64,000 nucleotides of DNA from an uncultured bacterium (GTDB taxonomy: Bacteria; Bacteroidota; Ignavibacteria; Kapaibacteriales; UBA4661), in assembly GCA_937899715.1 (NCBI GenBank), contig CALCNX010000035.1:1-64000 (forward strand), given 5' to 3'. How positions within the stretch are numbered: position 1 is the stretch's first letter; every line of letters starts with the position of its first letter. The position numbers were made by a program, and so were the translations under genes. Shown in pieces: positions 52,022-60,801 of the stretch. The notes beneath the pieces were generated by a model. It saw only the letters and a program-made list of their open reading frames with translations. It did no database searches and was not told the DNA's origin.

Positions 52022-53359
52022 TTATGGATTGTCCAGCGCAAAGTTGAACTCTTTGGTAAGCTGCTCGGTGAGATAATCGCGTCTGTGCTGTTCAACGTAC
52101 TCCACATGAGGTTTCATCGGCGTTTTGGCTTTGTGGTCTTGATAGAGCTGCAGAAGGGCAATTTTGATTTGATGCACATTATCGGGTTCGGTTACGATAG
52201 CCGCGCCATACTTCTGCGCCGCTTGCTTCAAGGCTCCTTCAGGAACACTGACCAGAAGCGGCTTCTGGCTACCGAAGTATTCGTATAGCTTTCCGCTTGA
52301 GTGCGTATCGGCATTGTGCGTATAGCCCGCCATCATCCAGAGCGCATCGCAGGAAGAAATCATGGCAACAGAATCTTTGTGGTCGAGGTAGCCGTGAATC
52401 TCCACATATTTTTCCAAGCCCAGTCTTTTCACAAGCCGTATGTTTTCTTTGCGCCATATCCCGATAAAGTGCAGTTCCATATCGGCAGCAACGTCGGGGC
52501 GCTCTTTCACAATCATCTGAAATGCTTTGAGAAAATACTTCGGCGTGATGAAATCGTAGAAAATGCCCGCATATCCCAGACGAAACTTGAAGTTGGGGCG
52601 GTGTGCGGGCGGTACACGAAAATCTTCGGGGTCGTAGCCTTGCGAAATAATGGTGATGTCTTCGTGCTGAAGAAAAAGATGATGACTGAGCATCCGCTCT
52701 TTCATGCGGCGATTGGTAACGATAATTTGGTTCGCCTCGCGCAGCACGGCATACTCCATTTTGCCATGCAGATAGGTGTGGAGCGGCGTTGGGAAAGACA
52801 TAAACTGGTTGCCCAACCACAAATCCCGATAGTCCACCACAAGCGGAATACCAAATTTCTTCTTCAATCGCGCTGCGGCTTGCATGGCGGAAAAGGGCGG
52901 TCCACTGACGAAAATGAGGTCAAATTTTTCTTCTTCCATCAGTTTTACGGCAGTTTTGTATGCCTGTCGCGCCCATGAACGCTTGTTGTCCGGGATGAAC
53001 AGCCAATTACTGACACGGGATAAAAATTTACGAATGTATTCCGCAGGCATATTGCGCTGCTTGAATTCACCTTTGCCCGCAAGCAGAGCATTTACGTCGC
53101 CTCCGCTGGTGCGGACGATGCGTAAACCCTCGCGTTCTGCCTCTTCCTGCAAGGATTTGTCAATGGCATAATAGCCCACGGGACCAGTGGTAATAACAGT
53201 CGGCTCCCAGTGGTAATGGCGCATATACTTCGCAAATTTAAGCGTACGCTGTACGCCGCTCAAGCCCATTGGCGGAAAATAGTAAGCAATCACCAAGACT
53301 TTTTTATCAAGGTCGGGAGCGGGCGAGAATCGTGTGTGTGCGGATGAAGATGTGAACAT
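52022..53359 (-). CDS. Group 1 (GT4-like) glycosyltransferase
   Basis: This 445-residue GT-B protein opens with VLVIAYYFPPMGLSGVQRTL, the usual start of GT4 transferases with an acceptor-binding Gly-Gly-type loop. FKFRLGYAGIFYDFITPKYF begins the C-terminal Rossmann domain, and HTHNADTHSSGKLYEYFGSQ and KPLLVSVPEG carry the nucleotide-sugar Glu region (E-x7-E like). It probably adds a sugar to a cell-surface glycan or lipid-linked acceptor. There is no signal peptide or TM. Its neighbours are a MITE-like repeat and an unrelated oxidoreductase, so the acceptor cannot be named. Confidence 0.85.
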   Translation of the reverse strand: MFTSSSAHTRFSPAPDLDKKVLVIAYYFPPMGLSGVQRTLKFAKYMRHYHWEPTVITTGPVGYYAIDKSLQEEAEREGLRIVRTSGGDVNALLAGKGEFKQRNMPAEYIRKFLSRVSNWLFIPDNKRSWARQAYKTAVKLMEEEKFDLIFVSGPPFSAMQAAARLKKKFGIPLVVDYRDLWLGNQFMSFPTPLHTYLHGKMEYAVLREANQIIVTNRRMKERMLSHHLFLQHEDITIISQGYDPEDFRVPPAHRPNFKFRLGYAGIFYDFITPKYFLKAFQMIVKERPDVAADMELHFIGIWRKENIRLVKRLGLEKYVEIHGYLDHKDSVAMISSCDALWMMAGYTHNADTHSSGKLYEYFGSQKPLLVSVPEGALKQAAQKYGAAIVTEPDNVHQIKIALLQLYQDHKAKTPMKPHVEYVEQHRRDYLTEQLTKEFNFALDNP

Positions 53360-53393
53360 TGAATCGGAATCGTTGAGAAAGCGAGAAGAAAAA

Positions 53394-54671
53394 TTATGAA
53401 AGCAGCGCTGCGACTGCCTCCGCCGTATGCCGTCCCGAAATGAGTGCGCCTTGAATAGAAGCGGTCGTGCGGTGGTCGCCTGCCACGAAAAGCGAGTTTG
53501 TCAGCCGTACGGGGCGCTCCGGCGGCGTAAGCGCGGGCGGCGCTTGGTCGGGCAGAGCGTGTTCGATGTGGTACGTTCGCAAGTGCCGCCACGACTGAAC
53601 TTCTGCGCTGAACCATGCTTCCATTTCCTTGCGGACAGCGGCAACTAAGGTTTCGTTATCGGTCTGGGGTGAACCGATGACGCTTGCCGACACCAGTGCT
53701 TGCCCCTTTGGTGCATAGAGAGGCGCGACATTGCTGGGGATGCAAACATTGTTCACCAAGCCGCGCCCCGTGCCGTTCAGCACAAGTATCGGTTCGGCAA
53801 ATGGCGCTGTGTCTGCGGCGAAATAGAGACACGTCGTTGAGCGGCTCTTGGGTGATTGGAACGTGGGGCGTGATGCAGTCGGTATCGTGGAAATGAGATG
53901 TGATGCGGTGTGCCAGTTCGTTGCGATAATAACCGCTTTTGCGCGTAGTGTCTCGTCCGAAGCCAAATGAACAACTGATTCTCCGTCATTTTCTTCCAAC
54001 GAAGCAACGGGCGAGTTCAGGCGAATACGAGAGGAATCCAATCCTAAAGCCATTTGGCGAGGTATTCGTCCCATTCCTGCTGCCGGAAGTGTTGCTTTGC
54101 CGGAGGCAAACATTTTGAACACAAATTCAAACATTCGGCTTGACGTGTCCAATTTGCCGTCCAGAAAAACACCGCCCAGAAATGGCGTAAAGAATCGCTC
54201 TTTGATGCGTTCGCTAAAGCCGAAATTCTTCAGATATTCGCTTGTAGTTCGCTCTCGGCGCTCGAAGATGTCGTCGAGCGAGCTGCGTTCCAACATAGAA
54301 CGTAAGGTCAGCATTGCGAATTTATCGGACAGCGAACCAATCGGTGCGAAGAGCGTGGACAGTGCGTGCTGCGGGTGCTGAAGCGGATTGGAAACGGTTG
54401 CAAACTTGTCGCCCAACCAGACTTTTGCGCCTGCGTGGAAGGGGCGCAAGTTCAACTCACCGTAGTCCAAGACTTGCCGCGCTTCGGGGTAGGCATCCAG
54501 CAAAATTTGAAAGCCTCTGTCCAGCAGAAAACCATCCACCTCGTCCGTCGCCACACGCCCGCCGATGCTGCCCGTGGCTTCAAGGATGTGCCACTGGATA
54601 TTGCGTTTCGTGAGTTCGCGTGCCGCAGATAAGCCTGCAAGTCCCGCGCCGATGATGAGTACGTCGTGCAT
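53394..54671 (-). CDS. FAD-dependent oxidoreductase of the amine oxidase/phytoene desaturase type
   Basis: This 425-residue protein has an N-terminal dinucleotide-binding MHDVLIIGAGLAGLSAAREL (GxGxxG), a conserved Glu (HILEATGSIGGRVATDEVDG), and a C-terminal FAD-contact LFVAGDHRTTASIQGALISG. The fold matches protoporphyrinogen oxidase, monoamine oxidase and phytoene desaturase relatives. The substrate cannot be assigned. It could act in carotenoid or isoprenoid metabolism, but no crt genes are nearby. It is 34 bases upstream of the glycosyltransferase on the same strand, so the two may be co-transcribed. It lies downstream of the AT-rich orphan gene. Confidence 0.88.
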   Translation of the reverse strand: MHDVLIIGAGLAGLSAARELTKRNIQWHILEATGSIGGRVATDEVDGFLLDRGFQILLDAYPEARQVLDYGELNLRPFHAGAKVWLGDKFATVSNPLQHPQHALSTLFAPIGSLSDKFAMLTLRSMLERSSLDDIFERRERTTSEYLKNFGFSERIKERFFTPFLGGVFLDGKLDTSSRMFEFVFKMFASGKATLPAAGMGRIPRQMALGLDSSRIRLNSPVASLEENDGESVVHLASDETLRAKAVIIATNWHTASHLISTIPTASRPTFQSPKSRSTTCLYFAADTAPFAEPILVLNGTGRGLVNNVCIPSNVAPLYAPKGQALVSASVIGSPQTDNETLVAAVRKEMEAWFSAEVQSWRHLRTYHIEHALPDQAPPALTPPERPVRLTNSLFVAGDHRTTASIQGALISGRHTAEAVAALLS

Positions 54672-54698
54672 GGTGGAAATATTAGCTAATGATATTCG

Positions 54699-55478
54699 TT
54701 AATTTGTTTTCTGATATTGCCTAATCCAGTCCTCATCACTATCATTCAAGGGATAGTTCTCGTCAATGTATAGCATCAGAATTTGGCCATCTTGATTGAA
54801 TGAGCGTTGGGCAATAAACCATTGGTTATTTAGAAATCTCATTCGTAACACTTGAGTATGCAGACCAGCTTTAGAATTAAAAAAGATATTGAGATTCACT
54901 CCCCTACTTTTATCTAACTTAACAGTGTTTTGCGTTGTTACAAGTGTTCGTGGTAGTATCGTACCTAAATCTAGCCTATATTCTCCTTGAGTGTAATTAT
55001 TATCTGCCCCCCAAATATTACAATCAATCCATCTAACACTTACATCGTGAAGCGGGAATTCACTTTGTGGATCAAAGGCTATTATTCCTGTATTACCTTC
55101 ATCAGAAATATTTATAATATTTAGTAAAACAAATCCATTTCCACCTGTGAGATTGCCTATAATAAGGCGTGATGACGCTTCTGCTTGAATGTAAATAATT
55201 TCTAGTTTGTGAATAAGTAACTCAAACTTTGTAAATATTTGAGCAAAACTTTCTTCCACTTTTTGTTGCTTCTTTATTCTAATAAATTGACTAATAAACC
55301 AGCTTGTTAAAAAAAATGCAGTTGAAAAAAACTCAATAATTGCAAAAATATTCTGCTTATAGGAAGGTAAATCTAACCAGCGAAAAACTGTATAAATAAC
55401 GCTCAGAAGAAATTGCAGTCGAAACTCCAGCCATAATTGCTTCAGAATTTTTTTCCAAGATGGAGACAATGATAACAT
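54699..55478 (-). CDS. AT-rich two-TM membrane protein of unknown function
   Basis: This 259-residue protein is unlike its neighbours in codon and base use: the gene is visibly AT-rich, with many AAT, ATT and AAA codons. Two hydrophobic segments near the N-terminus (about residues 18-36, LEFRLQFLLSVIYTVFRW, and 45-65, FAIIEFFSTAFFLTSWFISQ) are followed by a short coiled-coil-like KKQQKVEESFAQIFTKFELL. The C-terminal beta-rich domain of about 170 residues (DVSVRWIDCNIWGADNNYTQ, GVNLNIFFNSKAGLHTQVLR) probably faces the cytoplasm. No family is recognised. Composition suggests recent transfer, as seen for many defence-island and accessory genes, but no partner gene is present. Confidence 0.75.
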   Translation of the reverse strand: MLSLSPSWKKILKQLWLEFRLQFLLSVIYTVFRWLDLPSYKQNIFAIIEFFSTAFFLTSWFISQFIRIKKQQKVEESFAQIFTKFELLIHKLEIIYIQAEASSRLIIGNLTGGNGFVLLNIINISDEGNTGIIAFDPQSEFPLHDVSVRWIDCNIWGADNNYTQGEYRLDLGTILPRTLVTTQNTVKLDKSRGVNLNIFFNSKAGLHTQVLRMRFLNNQWFIAQRSFNQDGQILMLYIDENYPLNDSDEDWIRQYQKTN

Positions 55479-55538
55479 TTGATAGCAAACAGAATTAGAA
55501 AATGCAATGAATTGAATAACCGAAACCTAAACTCTTCA

Positions 55539-56426
55539 CTACTGCTTCGCATGAAGCGACCACAAAAGTTTCTTTTTCAGCAAGTCGTAGTAGGAATTTT
55601 CAACGCGCTTGAGCAATTTCACGACGCGCTCCGATTTGTGAATCACCACCGATGCACCTTCTTCGATGACGCTCACGGTTTGTCCGTCCGCAACAAGGCT
55701 TGTTGCACCGCTTCCGTGTCCAGGCGTGAGAACAATTTCTACCGTGTCCGGAGCCACAAGCGGGCGCATCGTCAGCGAGTGCGGTGAGACAGGCGTGAGC
55801 GCAATCACGGAGCAAGTCGGCGCAATGATAGGACCGCCGCTCGAAAGCGAGTATGCCGTCGAACCTGTCGGCGTAGAAACAATTAAGCCGTCCGCGTGAT
55901 ACTCTGCCACCGGCACGCCGTCTATGGTTGCGGCTATGGTCATCATGCGGGCAAAATCTTTTTTGTGTAGCACAAAGTCATTGAGCGCATAGACCATTTC
56001 GCTCAAATTATCGTGTCCGTCCAGTTTAACGGTTGTCTCAAGAATAACGCGATCTTCGATGATGTAATCGCCGTTTTGCAATGCCGTGAAGCCTTCTTCT
56101 AATTCTTTAGCAGAAAATTCTGCCAAAAAGCCGAGGCGACCAAGATTAACGCCCATAATTGGCAGCTCGCTCGCAAGGAACTGCTTCGCTGCTGCCAGCA
56201 TTGTGCCATCGCCGCCAAAAGAAACAATAATATCGGCGTGTTTGTCGAAGTCGTCGTATTCGACTGCTTCAACGAGCGCCCGCGCCTCTGGGTTTGCAAA
56301 ACGCGCCACCACATCCGGCTCGGCGCAGCACTTCATGCCTTTGCTGCGCAGGATACGTGCTGCCAGCTCCGTACAAGCGATAGCGTCCGGCTTGGTGGTA
56401 TTGACAAAAAGTCCGATTTGTTTCAT
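55539..56426 (-). CDS. nadK: NAD kinase
   Basis: This 295-residue cytoplasmic enzyme phosphorylates NAD to NADP. The start at 56426 (MKQIGLFVNTTKPDAIACTE) is preferred over an ATG eight codons upstream. The GGDGT motif is in DIIVSFGGDGTMLAAAKQFL, and the later GLIVSTPTGSTAYSLSSGGP and VIALTPVSPHSLTMRPLVAP are the family's substrate and NAD-binding signatures. Length is typical. It is divergent from the aminopeptidase gene, and the two share about 100 bases of regulatory sequence. Confidence 0.96.
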   Translation of the reverse strand: MKQIGLFVNTTKPDAIACTELAARILRSKGMKCCAEPDVVARFANPEARALVEAVEYDDFDKHADIIVSFGGDGTMLAAAKQFLASELPIMGVNLGRLGFLAEFSAKELEEGFTALQNGDYIIEDRVILETTVKLDGHDNLSEMVYALNDFVLHKKDFARMMTIAATIDGVPVAEYHADGLIVSTPTGSTAYSLSSGGPIIAPTCSVIALTPVSPHSLTMRPLVAPDTVEIVLTPGHGSGATSLVADGQTVSVIEEGASVVIHKSERVVKLLKRVENSYYDLLKKKLLWSLHAKQ

Positions 56427-56530
56427 CGTGTGCGCAAATGCTTTGTTCAAATGCTTGGCTTATTGTATTTTTTGTTTTTCTTTCCTACTCGGCAACGTTT
56501 GCGGAAAACGTGCCAAAATACACAAAAACG

Positions 56531-58024
56531 ATGAAACTTCCAGTCTTGATTCTCGCGTTTCTTGCGCTCTTTTGCCAAGGCGCTGTTCCTGCCTTTGCGC
56601 AGCCGCCAGCCGCCTCATATTTCCTCCATGCTCGCCATGCGGACGATATTCCGCTTTCGCGCTATGCAGAACGGCGGAAGGCGGTTCTTGCCACGATGTC
56701 GGCGAAGTCGCTTGCCGTCTTCTTTGCGGCGGATGTACGCAATCGGCAGAATGACGTGGACTACGAATATCGCCAAAGCAGCGATTTCTGGTATCTCTGC
56801 GGTTTTCCCGAAGCGGAATCGTCGCTTATGCTCATTCCGGGCGGAATTGTTCTGCCAAAAACACTGGATTCAAGCGGCGCACGGCATGAAGCATTGCTTT
56901 TTGTCAAAAAACGCGACCTGTACTTAGAAATGCGCTCCGGCTCTATCACGGGCGCAGACCGCGCCAAAGCGATGTATGGCGTGATGGCGCTTGAAAACGT
57001 AAATTTTGCATCCGTGCTCGGAATGTTGCTTCAGCCCGAGGATTCTACGCTCAGACGCGATACGGTCTTTGCCACAACATTCCCCACAAGTGCCGTTACT
57101 GAGCCGCTTTCGGGCGAGGTAGTCAATATGGAACGTGAGGCGCGTTTGCGTCTGCAAAAGCAGTATCCACGCGCCGTTATCCGCTCACAAAAACGTCTTT
57201 TGGCAGATATGCGGCAAATTAAAGATGCCGACGAACTTCGCTTGCTCCGCAAGGCAATAGACATCACGCTTTCAGGACACCGCGAGGCGATAACACAGGT
57301 AAAGCCAAAGACGTTTGAATATGAAATCGAAGCCGCAATGGAAGGCGCTTTCAAGCGGCTGGGAGCGGAAGATGTGGGGTATGGTTCTATCGTTGGCGCG
57401 GGGGCGAATTCTTGTATTTTGCATTATACACTTAGTCGCCGTCAGGCAGAAGCGGGCGAAGTCTTGCTCATGGACTGTGGTGCGGAGTATCACGGTTACA
57501 CGGCGGACATTACACGGACGGTTCCGGTGAGTGGGAAATTTTCGCCCGAACAGCGTGAAATCTATACTCTCGTTTACAATGCACAGGAAGCCGCTATCAA
57601 AGAATACCGCAAGGGCGTAGATTGGCGTTTGCCGCACAGCAAAGCAGTGGATGTTATTCGCACAGGACTGCTCAAACTTGGCATTATCACGAATCCCGAC
57701 GACTACAAACTCTATTTTCCGCACGGTTCGGTGCATTACATCGGCTTAGATGTTCACGACGCGGGGAACTATTCCACCTTTCAGCCCAATATGATTCTCA
57801 CCTGCGAACCCGGCATTTACATTCCCGCCGGAAGTGCGTGCGACAAAAAATGGTGGAATATCGGCGTACGGATTGAGGACGACGTGCTTGTAACCGATGG
57901 CGAACCCGTGATTGTCTCTGCGTCGCTCCCACGCACAGCAGACGGCATCGAAGCAATGATGAAACCGCCAGCACCGCAAACGCCAGCACTGACAGCACCA
58001 AAATCACCTACAAAAAAGCGGTAA
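56531..58024 (+). CDS. Exported Xaa-Pro aminopeptidase (M24B)
   Basis: This 497-residue protein begins at the ATG at 56531 with a signal peptide (MKLPVLILAFLALFCQGAVP, cleaved near FAQPP), so it is periplasmic or secreted, unlike E. coli PepP. The creatinase-type N-terminal domain contains YRQSSDFWYLCGFPEAESSL. The pita-bread domain has all five metal ligands: Asp in LLMDCGAEYHGYTADITRTV (two Asp), His in FPHGSVHYIGLDVHD, Glu in LTCEPGIYIP and Glu in GVRIEDDVLV. It removes an N-terminal residue before proline. The C-terminus (APQTPALTAPKSPTKKR) is proline/lysine-rich. No T9SS domain is present. Confidence 0.94.
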   Translation: MKLPVLILAFLALFCQGAVPAFAQPPAASYFLHARHADDIPLSRYAERRKAVLATMSAKSLAVFFAADVRNRQNDVDYEYRQSSDFWYLCGFPEAESSLMLIPGGIVLPKTLDSSGARHEALLFVKKRDLYLEMRSGSITGADRAKAMYGVMALENVNFASVLGMLLQPEDSTLRRDTVFATTFPTSAVTEPLSGEVVNMEREARLRLQKQYPRAVIRSQKRLLADMRQIKDADELRLLRKAIDITLSGHREAITQVKPKTFEYEIEAAMEGAFKRLGAEDVGYGSIVGAGANSCILHYTLSRRQAEAGEVLLMDCGAEYHGYTADITRTVPVSGKFSPEQREIYTLVYNAQEAAIKEYRKGVDWRLPHSKAVDVIRTGLLKLGIITNPDDYKLYFPHGSVHYIGLDVHDAGNYSTFQPNMILTCEPGIYIPAGSACDKKWWNIGVRIEDDVLVTDGEPVIVSASLPRTADGIEAMMKPPAPQTPALTAPKSPTKKR

Positions 58025-58059
58025 TGCTGGTGACGGCTCAAAATTTTCCATCTCAAATT

Positions 58060-58683
58060 TTACACCTCAAAATACGGGAACTTCGACCAGTAATCATCTT
58101 GGCTGCGGCGAATGACTTCGTATGCTTCTTCGCGTCCGTACACGTGCGGAATTTCGACTGATTTTTTGCCCTTGCCCGGAATACTTTTGTACGTCAGAAA
58201 GTAGTGCCGCAGACGCTCCACTACGTCTTCCGGGCAGTCGGAAATATCTTTTATGTCGCCATAGACCGCATCGCCCTTCATCACGGCGATAATTTTGTCG
58301 TCCGCTTCGTTGTCGTCAATCATGCGAAAGCCGCCAATCGGTAGCGCTTCCAAGATAAGGTCGCCGTGCGGGATGTTCTTTTCCGCCAGAACGCAGATGT
58401 CAAGCGGGTCGCCGTCGCCAATAATCGTTGCCCTGCCCACTTTTTCCGCGCAAAATGCTCCCACGCCTTCACCGCAATACGTCTGCGGAATCAGCCCATA
58501 AAGCGCAGGACAAACATTCGAGAAGCGCTGCGGACGGTCAACCTTGAGGTAGCCAGATGCCTTGTCAATCTCGTATTTGAGCGTGTCGTTGGGGACAATC
58601 TCAATAAATGCAATCACGCGCTCCGGTGCATCCTCCCCAATTTCAATACCATGCCACGGATGCGGCTTGAAAAGGAGCTTCAT
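58060..58683 (-). CDS. ppa: Inorganic pyrophosphatase, family I
   Basis: This 207-residue enzyme hydrolyses pyrophosphate to phosphate, pulling biosynthetic reactions forward. Starting at 58683 gives MKLLFKPHPWHGIEIGEDAP, the start seen in relatives. Another ATG 14 codons earlier is possible; longer frames run through repeat sequence and are rejected. The family I signature DGDPLDICVL supplies metal-binding Asp residues, and KYEIDKASGYLKVDRP contains the catalytic Lys and Tyr region. The sequence is closer to the eukaryotic-like/Bacteroidetes type than to short E. coli Ppa. It is cytoplasmic. Confidence 0.94.
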   Translation of the reverse strand: MKLLFKPHPWHGIEIGEDAPERVIAFIEIVPNDTLKYEIDKASGYLKVDRPQRFSNVCPALYGLIPQTYCGEGVGAFCAEKVGRATIIGDGDPLDICVLAEKNIPHGDLILEALPIGGFRMIDDNEADDKIIAVMKGDAVYGDIKDISDCPEDVVERLRHYFLTYKSIPGKGKKSVEIPHVYGREEAYEVIRRSQDDYWSKFPYFEV

Positions 58684-58770
58684 CAGATTGAGATTAGCGC
58701 GGGAGTGCTGTTGGCTTGATTTCATAACGAAACAGGCAAAATGGGGTGAAGAAAAAGAAACTGGTGATAG

Positions 58771-58869
58771 CGAACGCAGACTTTTTCGACGTTCAGGGCT
58801 GAGGCGGACTTTTGAAACCCTCATTATCCTCAAGAGTCCTGAAAAGTCAAAGAGGTCAAGAAAGTCCGC
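58771..58869. repeat. Intergenic inverted repeat with GACTTT motifs
   Basis: GCGGACTTT (58804-58812) pairs with AAAGTCCGC (58861-58869). A related GCAGACTTTTTCGACGTTC lies at about 58775, and there are several short AAGTC/GGTCAAG direct repeats between. It fills the gap between the pyrophosphatase and ATP-grasp genes and has no gene of its own. It is probably another non-coding repeat family member. Confidence 0.45.
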
Positions 58870-58901
58870 GTCCCGGCACAAAAATTAGTCAAACATCAAC
58901 G

Positions 58902-59828
58902 TCAACACTTTTGATTCATCCAGTCGTGAACGGCTTGTGCAAAGCGCTCCGGTGCGCCTTCGCTGGTGCGTAAGTAGAGCGATGGCTCAATTAACTCCAA
59001 TTCCATGAGCGCAAATTCTTCGGGCTTGCCGTAGTCGGAAAGCCGCACCACATCTACCCGTGCATACATCGGCGAGCCGAATTTGAGGTCTTTGAGTGCT
59101 TGCATTACTTTATCGGTCTCCTCCAAAAGTGCCTTGTAATGCGCCGTTGCGCCTGCTTTCGCCTCTCGGATGTCGCCACCATGCTCTTCTTGAACGCGAA
59201 AATCGCCGCTTGCGGGTGTTTTGATAATAGCATGACTGAATTTGCCATTGAAATAAAACACCGAAAACTCACCTTCCGTAAGAACCGCACGGAGAAACGG
59301 CTGCACCATGAAGTTGCGCGTACGAAAAACTTCATGCAGCACGGGAAGCAGGTCAGGTATGGTCTCGTGGCGAACACGATAGGTGTGGTCAGCATTGGCA
59401 CTGATGGTAGGCTTCACGACAATTTCATCGGTGCCGAGCGCTTCAAACCATGATTGGACGGGCATTACTGAACTTGCCTCGCCCCAGAGTGTTTGCACAA
59501 TGGGTACGCCGGCGCTTTCGAGGTCGCGCAGATAGGTTTTATCCATATTCCAGCGCACTATGCGGAGCGGATTTTGCAGAATCGTCCCGCTTTTGGCAAT
59601 GCGCTCCAGTGTCGCCAGAAACGCCGTCGGGTCTTGTTGGTAATCCCACGGGGTGCGGATAAGAACGAGGTTGTATGCGCTCCAATCAACGTTTTCGCGT
59701 CGCCACGGCACTCGGTCTATTTCCCAGCCGAGCGCGTTAAAATGGGGGTCGGCAAGGGCATCGTCAATAACAAAATCACCATTATTCTCCATCGAAAGGT
59801 GGGCACATTTGAACATCGGATTAGGCAT
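58902..59828 (-). CDS. ATP-grasp family protein
   Basis: This 308-residue protein starts at 59828, where the ATG overlaps the stop of the fucose-synthase gene by eight bases (ATGCCTAA). Longer frames run antisense-like through that gene. NLVLIRTPWDYQQDPTAFLA and the central EIVVKPTISANADHTYRV, with its ATP-binding Lys, followed by HAIIKTPASGDFRVQEEHGG and ARVDVVRLSDYGKPEEFALM with ELELIEPSLYL, show the ATP-grasp fold with the metal-binding Glu and Asn-type positions. The family ligates a carboxylate to an amine or thiol. The substrate is unknown. Tight overlap with GDP-fucose synthase suggests a linked role or at least coupled translation. Confidence 0.85.
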   Translation of the reverse strand: MPNPMFKCAHLSMENNGDFVIDDALADPHFNALGWEIDRVPWRRENVDWSAYNLVLIRTPWDYQQDPTAFLATLERIAKSGTILQNPLRIVRWNMDKTYLRDLESAGVPIVQTLWGEASSVMPVQSWFEALGTDEIVVKPTISANADHTYRVRHETIPDLLPVLHEVFRTRNFMVQPFLRAVLTEGEFSVFYFNGKFSHAIIKTPASGDFRVQEEHGGDIREAKAGATAHYKALLEETDKVMQALKDLKFGSPMYARVDVVRLSDYGKPEEFALMELELIEPSLYLRTSEGAPERFAQAVHDWMNQKC

Positions 59829-60765
59829 AACGACCTTCCTTCCGAGCTTGATGAAACCACGCCACAACGCTTGTAATGCCGTCGCGCAGTTCAATTTTGT
59901 GCCGCCAGCCAAGTGCGTGAAGTTTGCCGACGTGCATGAGTTTACGCGGCGTGCCGTCGGGTTTTGTGGTGTCCCATACGATTTCGCCCTGAAAGCCAAC
60001 AATATCGGCAATCATCTCGGTCAGCGCTTTAATGCTTATTTCTTCGCCCGTACCGATGTTCAGGAAATCACGACCGTCGTAGTTTTGCATGAGAAAAATC
60101 ATTGCGTCTGCAGCGTCGTAGGAATGCAAAAACTCACGGAGCGGTGCGCCTGTGCCCCAGGCGACGACTTCCTTTGCACCCTGTTCTTTTGCTTCCACAA
60201 ATTTGCGAATGAGTGCGGGAAGAACGTGCGAAGTCGTGAGGTCAAAATTGTCATTTGGTCCGTAAAGATTCGTGGGCATACAGGATACTGCATTGAATTG
60301 GTATTGGTCGTAGAGCGCTTCGCAGAGCTTGATTCCGGCGATTTTAGCAATGGCATACGGCTCATTCGTCGGTTCCAAGGGACCAGTCAGCAAAGCGTCC
60401 TCGTGGAGCGGCTGCGGGGCAAGTTTGGGATAAATACACGAACTTCCCAAAAAGAGAAGTTTTTTTGCGCCAAAACAGTAGGCGGAATGGATAATGTTGT
60501 TTTGGATAGCAAGGTTTTCGTAAAGGAAATCGGCACGGTACGTGTTATTTGCGTAGATGCCGCCTACTTTCGCCGCCGCATCGAACACATATTCAGGGCG
60601 ATGGGTCTCGAAAAAACGCTCTACGTCTGCCTGACGGCGCAAGTCCATTTCTTGCGAGGTACGGGTCAGAATGTTGGTAAAACCTTGTTCTGTGAGCTTA
60701 TGAACGATTGCCGAACCGACTAATCCTCGGTGTCCCGCAACGTATATTGTGCTGTTCTTGTCCAT
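59821..60765 (-). CDS. fcl: GDP-L-fucose synthase
   Basis: This 314-residue NADPH-dependent epimerase/reductase converts GDP-4-keto-6-deoxymannose to GDP-L-fucose. Short-chain dehydrogenase signs are NADP-binding VAGHRGLVGSAIVHKL, catalytic Ser in FLGSSCIYPKLAPQPL, and Tyr-Lys in NEPYAIAKIAGIKLCEALYD; PTNLYGPNDNFDLTTSHVLP is typical of the family. GDP-mannose dehydratase (gmd), which gives its substrate, is not in the window. Fucose would serve surface polysaccharide made with glycosyltransferases such as those in the window. Its stop overlaps the next gene. Confidence 0.95.
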   Translation of the reverse strand: MDKNSTIYVAGHRGLVGSAIVHKLTEQGFTNILTRTSQEMDLRRQADVERFFETHRPEYVFDAAAKVGGIYANNTYRADFLYENLAIQNNIIHSAYCFGAKKLLFLGSSCIYPKLAPQPLHEDALLTGPLEPTNEPYAIAKIAGIKLCEALYDQYQFNAVSCMPTNLYGPNDNFDLTTSHVLPALIRKFVEAKEQGAKEVVAWGTGAPLREFLHSYDAADAMIFLMQNYDGRDFLNIGTGEEISIKALTEMIADIVGFQGEIVWDTTKPDGTPRKLMHVGKLHALGWRHKIELRDGITSVVAWFHQARKEGRYA

Positions 60766-60801
60766 GAAAAAAATGAAGAATAGAGAAATCTTGAGTTACG
60801 G

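Noticed and set aside
58684..58881. 66-residue N-terminal extension of the pyrophosphatase
   Set aside because: It is translated from an intergenic repeat; the relatives start near HPWHGIEIG.
59653..60723. Plus-strand ORF of 356 codons antisense to fcl and the ATP-grasp gene
   Set aside because: The minus strand has two clear family members with motifs; the plus frame has no recognisable domain and spans both genes.
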